Assembly (NCBI GenBank): GCA_022419385.1
Contig: JAJUBI010000005.1
Span: forward strand, 1,922,001 to 1,986,000
Direction: 5' to 3'
DNA length: 64,000 nucleotides
Origin: Paraconiothyrium sp. Pb-2020
Taxonomy: Eukaryota; Ascomycota; Dothideomycetes; Pleosporales; Didymosphaeriaceae
In this document: one piece after another, positions 57,913-64,000 of the stretch
Numbering within the stretch: position 1 is the stretch's first letter
Layout: every line of letters starts with the position of its first letter
Notes under the pieces: model-generated
The model's input: only the letters and a program-made list of their open reading frames with translations
The model's database searches: none
Told to the model about the DNA's origin: nothing
Position numbers and translations under genes: made by a program

Positions 57913-60281
57913 ATGCCCGAGGACGACAAATACGAGGTCCTCGAAAAGATTGGTACCGTCGCGCCCACGTTGCCTCTTGTCGCAAGCGCATGCTGACGCA
58001 TAGCAGGTCATGGCTCGTTTGGAATCATTCGCAAAGTCAAGCGCAGGACCGATGGATATGTGCGTGCCTACACCTCGAATTCGCCCAATTGGCTGACCGT
58101 TGTTTGTTTAGATCCTCTGCCGGAAAGAGATTTCGTATTCGAAGATGTCGCAAAAGGAAAAGGAACAGCTACAAGCCGAGCTATCTATCCTCAAGGAACT
58201 CGTCCACCCTAATATCGTCCGCTACTACGAACGCGAACACCTAAAGGCATCACAAGACCTGCACCTATACATGGAATATTGTGGCAACGGCGACCTTGGT
58301 CGCGTCATCCAGAACCTCAAGAACAAGAATCAGTTCGCCGAAGAAGAGTTTGTCTGGTCGATATTCTCCCAGATCGTTAACGCACTGTACCGCTGCCACT
58401 ACGGACAGGATCCGCCGCCTGCGGGGCAGAACGTCATGGGTCTCGGTGCGGATGCGAAGCCTGTACGGGACCGAAACGGCAGGCCTATGATCCTGCACCG
58501 TGACCTGAAGCCCGAAAACAGTCAGTGCTATATATTGTGCTTGCCTCGACCAACATCACTAACGTCGGCTAGTCTTCCTTGATCACGACAACTCCGTCAA
58601 GCTCGGTGACTTCGGCCTCTCCAAGATTCTTCAATCGCATGACTTTGCTTCCACATACGTGGGGACACCCTTTTACATGTCGCCTGAGATATGTAAGGCG
58701 GAGCAGTATGGTCCTCACTCCGACATTTGGGCGCTCGGCTGCATAATATACGAGATGTGCGCGAAGCAGCCACCCTTCAACGCAAGGACCCATCTCGACT
58801 TGATCCAAAAAATCCGTATGGGCCGATACCCACCCATCCCTGCTGTGTATTCCCCAGAGTTGAACAAGGTTATCGCGTCGTGCCTTCAGGTCTCACCCAC
58901 GAATCGCCCAGATACAGCACAGCTGTTAAATCTGCCAATAGTGAAGCTGATGCGCAAAGAGCAAGAGGTGGTAAAGATAAGTCAAGAGTTAAAGGATCAA
59001 GAGACGAAGTTGATACAGAGAGAAAAGGCATTTGACGTTAAGGTCATCAACATGCGCAAAGAGATCAATGATCAGCTTCGACGAGAGTGGGAGGTGAAAG
59101 CACAGCTGGAGATCGAGAAACGAGTAAAGTACGAGGTTGAGCGGAGGTACCAGATTGAATTCAAGAAGCTGCAGGATACGTTCGAGACGGAAGTCAAGGC
59201 ACAGGTGGAGAGAGCATTGAAGAAGTACCCTGCTCGCCCGAGCACGTCACCAAAACTTGCTCCTCGCTCAAACACACCAACACAGCCTGCAGAGCAGGGT
59301 GTATTGTTTCCTGCTAATGGCGACTCGACTAGCACATCGGGCACCAACTCTGATTGGAACAGCGCAACCGATATCTCTTCTCTCTCGATTGATGACTCAA
59401 TAGACGATATTTTGGGTGCAGATGGCCATAGCATCACGCAAGATGCTCGAGTTCCCGTCACGAATCATCTACCAAAGAAGAAGGCTCGAGCGCCACTCAC
59501 TCGGGCCAGGACCATGGCAGGACCTGTCAGCCAACCGCCACCCTCGCCTATGGATGTTCAAATGGGCGAGCCATCTCCAGCGCCAGCATCTCTCGCAGTC
59601 AGTGGTCTCTCCCTGTCTCCTCGCCGCGAGAAGCAATCAAGCAAGAACATCTTCGCAGCAGCAAAGGAGGCCGCAAAGAGATGGGAAGGCGAGGTGCCGC
59701 CATCACCGACAGATGATGACTGGAACGCTGATCTCGACGATGACGATATTCCAGCCCTTCCATCACCGACTCGTTCGCGTAGCGGCTCTGGCAGCCGGAA
59801 GTCCAACGAAGACCCCTTCAAGTCCCTTACAGCTGCGCAAAAGCCTCTCCCACGCCCCACAGCACGCCTCGTGACGGCGCCATCACTGGCGCCTAACGGC
59901 CAGAAACCCCGTCCGCACTCCGCAGTGCCCATCATAGCTACCTCGCCTGCCCGCGTGCGCTCAAAGCCGGAGACTAGCAGTCCTGTTCGTAGAGCGGCAA
60001 AACCTGCCGATTCATCCGGGCTGCTCAAGAAGAAGACGCCGGCAAATGGCGCGCGCCCGCTGGGTCGGACGCTCGTGGAGCTCCAGCAAGCGCGTGGCAT
60101 TCCTCAGGCTTTGAGCGAGGACGAGGGCAAGCGCGGCATGCGGACGGGGCTTAGGAGCCCCCTGAAAGCCAGGAGCGCAGTTGCGACGCGGGAGCTGAAG
60201 CCAGCCGTGGTATGGAATCCTGAAGAGTGCGATGAGATGCCTAGCCCTTTCATTGTCAAGACGAAGAAGTTGATTATATGA
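57913..60281 (+). CDS. nimA: NIMA mitotic serine/threonine kinase
   Basis: Four exons: 57913-57952, 58007-58059, 58112-58520 and 58573-60281. Introns of 54, 52 and 52 bp give 736 aa. Splicing builds the glycine loop IGHGSFGII across exons 1-2 and LCRKEISYSKM (catalytic Lys) in exon 3. Kinase marks: HRDLKPEN, GDFGLSKIL, and the activation-loop FASTYVGTPFYMSPE with SDIWALGC. The kinase domain ends near residue 290, followed by a coiled coil rich in Lys/Glu (QEVVKISQELKDQETKL) and a Ser/Pro-rich tail with PEST-like stretches. Length and order match Aspergillus NIMA. The protein drives entry into mitosis and is removed by proteolysis. Confidence 0.94.
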
Positions 60282-61111
60282 TCGAAGACATGGAGTGTTG
60301 ATACCGCCAAAGGTAAGGATTGTCATTTGCAATACCCCTTTTGTTTACTGCACTTGGCGTTCATGCATCCAACGCGAAAGCTTTTTCTGGTTCCGGCGTT
60401 GCTTTCAACACGCCTTTAACACGAAGTAATGGATAGACGGTCGGTTTGGATAGGTGAAAGCGCGAGAGGAGAGGCAAGCAGGCGTGGACTGGATGGAGTG
60501 CATAAGGAAGGAGTACGGTGCCGGCATGAAGATGTGCGTGGACGGGAAGGAGGATGAGCAAGCAGCTTCACGTCGTCCATGGTGTGTATGTTGCGTCCTG
60601 TCTGTCTATCTCTTCCCTTTGTCATTTTCCCAGCGGCATTGCATCATCTTGGTATTTCTGTGGTACTTTACAGCCTATCTTTTGGCGAAACATTTTGCTT
60701 ATGACTGGACATGGAAGAACCCTTGTGGGATTACTGTTAGCGGTTCGCTTTATACCTTCAGTCGTACCCAGGACGACACGTGATGCAAAGTCTCGGATTC
60801 ATGCCGTGGTTATGATGTTGATAAGCCAGGCAAGTTAGTCTGCGATGCCATTGCAACCCGTACAATCGTCGGTCACGCAGCCGATGTGGGCCCATGCATC
60901 GGAATAATTCGATCGCCAGATCTGTGACGATCTGTCCGCAGATGGTTTTCAGAGATTTGTCACCGTCGTTCGTCGCTGGGGCCTTGCATGGTTCGGAGGT
61001 GCGATGGACATTCGTTGGTCGGAGCTACCGCGCGGACCGTGACATCATGTAGCCTGCCCCACCTTGAGGCGAGAGCTCGAGAGAGCAGCCATTACCTGTG
61101 GATGAAACATA
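60282..61111. other. Intergenic between nimA and dienelactone hydrolase
   Basis: About 830 bp on the same strand as its neighbours; includes the nimA 3' UTR and the next promoter. Short frames only. Confidence 0.45.
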
Positions 61112-62204
61112 ATGCGCGCCCTCGCTCCTCTTCTCCGCTACAGGGCTCCCCCATCTTTTCTCTCCAACTTGACGCGAGCTCCAAATCCATCCAGAGCAAC
61201 TTCGAAGACACCATTCGCGACACGACACATTGCAAACATGTCTACAGAATCCACACAGTCGCAGGCCTGTATGTGTTATCGCCGAGCCAGAACGGTATTC
61301 GCTGACCAATTGCAGGCTGCAACACACCCGCCGTGGTCAGCAAGGGCTACAAAGAAAAGGGCGAATACATTGACGTGCAGGGCATGAAAACCTGTAAGTC
61401 ACTTTCAGAGTGTCTGTCATTGAAGTTGCGATTGTGGCTCACTAGGAACAGATGCGACTGGTCCAAAGGACGCTAAAACGAGGCATCCTGTGGGCTGAGA
61501 CCATTCAGATTGCCACGCTCAAGCTGATCAATATACAGAGTCATATACGACATCTTCGGATTCTTTCCACAAACCATCCAAGGCGCCGACATCCTCGCTT
61601 ACACTGACCAAGACCACCCCTACCAAGTCTTCATCCCCGACTTCTTTGATGGAAAGCCCGCAGACATCTCGTGGTACCCTCCCGACAACGACGAGAAGGG
61701 TGCTAAGCTTGGCGAGTTCTTCAAGACTGCCGCTGCACCGCCCAAGACCCTAGAGCGCATTCCTAAGGTCATCGACGAGCTGAAAAAGAGCAAAGGTGTT
61801 GAGTCTTGGGGAATCGTTGGATACTGCTGGGGCGGCAAGATCGTGAACCTAAGCAGTTTCGAGGGAACATTATTTAAGGTTGCGGCTGCGGCCCATCCGG
61901 CTATGGTCGCGGGCGACGATGCGAAGGGCGTTGTGATTCCCTATGCCATGTTGCCCAGCGGGGACGAGGACAAGGGTGATGTGGAGAAGTGGCAGGAGAA
62001 CATCAAGACGCCAAATATTGTGGAGTGGTTCCCAGACCAGGTAAGCTTACTGTATCCATGTACAGCGCTAAGATTTTGGATTAACTTCTTGCGAAGGTAC
62101 ACGGCTGGATGGCGGCCCGGGGTGACCTGGAGCAGGAGAAGGTCAAAAAGGAGTATGAGCGGGGGTACAAATTAGTTTTGGACTTCTTCCACAAGCACAT
62201 GTGA
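61112..62204 (+). CDS. Dienelactone hydrolase-family protein with one frameshift in an A run
   Basis: Five exons: 61112-61268, 61316-61393, 61452-61489, 61539-62040 and 62097-62204. Exon joins are supported by ACCNTPAVVSKGY, YIDVQGMKT-YATGPKDAK and FPDQ-VHGWMAARGD. Exon 3 is one base too long: the A4 run at 61475-61478 should be A3 to read AKRGIL-VIYDIFGFFPQT; as written the frame ends in a stop before exon 4. DLH marks: catalytic Cys in GYCWGG, AAAHPAMV, and His in VHGW. An N-terminal stretch (MRALAPLLRYRAPPS...) looks like a mitochondrial presequence; an internal ATG before STESTQ would give a cytosolic form. The family hydrolyses dienelactones and similar esters. Confidence 0.8.
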
Positions 62205-63886
62205 GTCGTAGTCCGACAAGACTACGACGTTGTGCTGAGGTTGTGTGGGACATTAAATGCGAAGCTGTAGATCAGACGTAGTTTAGACTTCCAGAAAACT
62301 CAAAAGAAAAGAAAAAGCAAAGATCATAGCGGGAGACTTCTGTTGTTCCTTAGGCGTAGCGCCGGGTCCAGACGCACCTCTTCCTTTTTGATTTGTGGAG
62401 AAATCTACTTCGTGGATAAATAGAAATTCCCGTGGGATTCCCAACGTGGTTGTATCTACTGCTGCTATTTGGCAATCCACCAGATTGCTACGACGCTCAA
62501 GGCCGCAAATTTAAGCACAGAAATTACCACCGTCTCTGTCTCGATGGGCAGATGTGTCTCTTTGCGGTTCTTGGGCATGCGGGGATCGCTCATGCTTCCG
62601 CACTTGACTGCCACGATGCCTCGCGCCATTCTCTGAAGCGACCGGCTTAAATAACATGTCTGTTAGCTTGACGTGACTACTTACGAACTTGAGTGAGCTT
62701 TTTCTTTGGGTAATTGGACGTCCTGCGCGGACGTTGTAGGCACCCAGGAGACGTCGAACATGTGGAAATGCGGAGGTATAGCATGTGTGTTGAATGACAG
62801 CGAGGATTAAGTACGTAGGCCATCGCACCCACTCTCGTATTGTTAGTGAGGGCGAGGCCTGTGGCAACGCGCGGGTGTCAACTTTCTGGAGATTCGCCAA
62901 CCGCGATTTTAATTTTAACGACACTGGCATATAATCCACTCGAGCCATATCCTCAGAGACTCATGATGGCTTCAGGATTCCCTCGAGTAGTAGAGGATTG
63001 ACACCTGTGTATCTATATCCGTACAGGGTAGAAATCTTGCCCCTGTGCGGTCCACTACCCCACCATGTGCTTCCAATACCCTCCTTACTATGAAGCATTT
63101 CCACGCTGCAACATCTGATACCTCTCTCAGCAGTGTTGATTAATAGTCCAAAAACCGGTGAGGTTGTGTATATGCCACAGCGAATAATAAAACCTGCAGT
63201 ACCCCAAGATTAGCTTACGCCTGATCGATGTTGATCGGCTCGAACAACCAGATCTTCAAATGTTCGCGCTGCATTTTGGCCATTCTTGCTGTAAATCTGG
63301 CGTGACCCATTCCAAGCTCAATTTCCACTAATTGTACCGCTTGTGTCGTACGCTTGTCCCATTTCTGGTTTCCTTGAGAAGAAATGATAGGATGGGGCCT
63401 GGCTCCTAGTAGCGTTGAACCTAGTTGAGTGACAGTTCCGCCGCGAACTTGCGAAGCAGTGTAGTTTGAGAAGTCTAGAAGAGTAGCCTTTTGTGAAACA
63501 TGAAGAGGCCCGTGGAGGTTGTTGCTAAGTAGGGCATAATAGATAGAGGTACGATGAAAGTGGAAGTGGAAGTAAATGTGTAGGTAAATGTAGAAGTAGA
63601 AGTAAAAGTAGAACGACATAGAATTACGTTCTAGTATCCGTGTGAAACCAGGATTGACTTGGTGACTGTCTGTAATTGAGATACTTATGACAATTCATGT
63701 TACTATGTATTGTAAATCGCTCAAGTGCTTCTACGTACTTCGTTCCCGCAAAAGCTTGTGGACATCGTACTAGACTAACCTATTAATACGACTTCGGGGC
63801 ATTGCTGTTACTCCCAATGTACGACAGATCATCTCAAGAATAGTGTCTCTAGACCACACTTGGGTACGTTTCGACAGTCTCGTCCT
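62205..63886. other. Gene-free stretch near the right edge
   Basis: About 1.7 kb. Minus-strand frames at 62948-62511 and 63619-63215 have no domain; the second owes its start to a short tandem repeat. No gene is supported. Confidence 0.4.
63557..63614. repeat. Imperfect hexanucleotide tandem repeat
   Basis: About nine to ten units of a 6-base repeat, variants of gaagta/gaagtg and aatgta/aaagta, run through this stretch. Translated on the minus strand it reads as alternating Phe/Tyr/His residues, which is not a natural protein start. Confidence 0.65.
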
Positions 63887-64000
63887 CTAGGGTATTATAC
63901 TCATCCACACCTGAAACGCGCATGCCATTACCTCCACCGCCAACGCAACAAACATAACCAATGCCCCTCCCATGGACTTTAGCCACGGCTCGTACCCATC
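63887..64000 (-). CDS. Possible C-terminal end of a membrane protein, cut by the window edge
   Basis: From the right edge the minus strand is open for 37 codons and stops with TAG at 63889-63887. It reads GYEPWLKSMGGALVMF followed by a further hydrophobic run, then ends QVWMSIIP. The hydrophobic segment is helix-like. Too little is inside the window to name a family or confirm it is coding. Confidence 0.35.
   Translation of the reverse strand, partial: DGYEPWLKSMGGALVMFVALAVEVMACAFQVWMSIIP

Noticed and set aside
63215..63619. 134-codon minus-strand frame starting with alternating Phe/Tyr/His
   Set aside because: Its N-terminus is the translation of a hexanucleotide repeat and the rest has no feature.

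Overview
This window looks like nuclear DNA of a filamentous ascomycete (Pezizomycotina). The genes carry short introns, mostly 47-150 bp, with GT...AG ends and CTAAC/CTGAC-like branch sites. The gene content is typical of the group: an AreA/NIT2 GATA factor with the EWEWLTMSL tail, NIMA kinase, a DASH Hsk3 subunit, a HET-domain protein, fungal ADAM-B, secreted GH12, CE5 and GH30 enzymes, and an acetyl-CoA synthetase starting MSEGETKPP. Class is uncertain; Dothideomycetes is only a guess. Exon boundaries were placed by hand from splice signals and reading-frame bookkeeping; no transcripts or searches were available.

Layout. 0-12.5 kb: ADAM-type metalloprotease (-), acetyl-CoA synthetase (-, six exons), WDR62/MAPKBP1-like WD40 protein (-) and an MFS transporter (-). 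13.5-20.5 kb is a secretome-rich stretch: a GH12 glucanase, a divergent pair of small cysteine-rich secreted proteins that are paralogues with matching exon structure, and a CE5 acetylxylan esterase. Among them lie relics of a rhodopsin-type receptor and of a cytochrome P450. 22-24 kb: mitochondrial ribosomal protein bL28m, then another broken rhodopsin-domain relic. 24-33 kb is sparse and accessory in character: an SDR, a HET protein and an ADP-sugar-type Nudix hydrolase. 33-41 kb: peptidyl-tRNA hydrolase 2 with a GC-AG intron, tri-snRNP protein Snu66/SART1, a GH30 glycosidase and an F-box protein. 41-45.5 kb: a DJ-1/PfpI-family gene and the areA orthologue, both with reading frames broken by small indels. 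45.5-49.9 kb and 50.9-54 kb hold no gene I can support. 49.9-62 kb: Hsk3 and a small membrane protein head-to-head, exosome subunit Rrp43, an ankyrin/BTB protein head-to-head with NIMA kinase, and a dienelactone hydrolase with one homopolymer frameshift. A possible membrane-protein tail runs off the right edge.

The housekeeping genes (splicing, exosome, kinetochore, mitosis, mitochondrial translation) are dispersed and do not form a pathway cluster. The secreted hydrolases (GH12, CE5, GH30) and the small secreted proteins fit plant cell-wall degradation or host interaction. AreA controls nitrogen-source use, and acetyl-CoA synthetase supports growth on acetate. I found no biosynthetic gene cluster, CRISPR array, rRNA or convincing tRNA. 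The least obvious findings are the secreted-protein pair, the receptor and P450 relics, and the clustered small indels in otherwise well-preserved genes.
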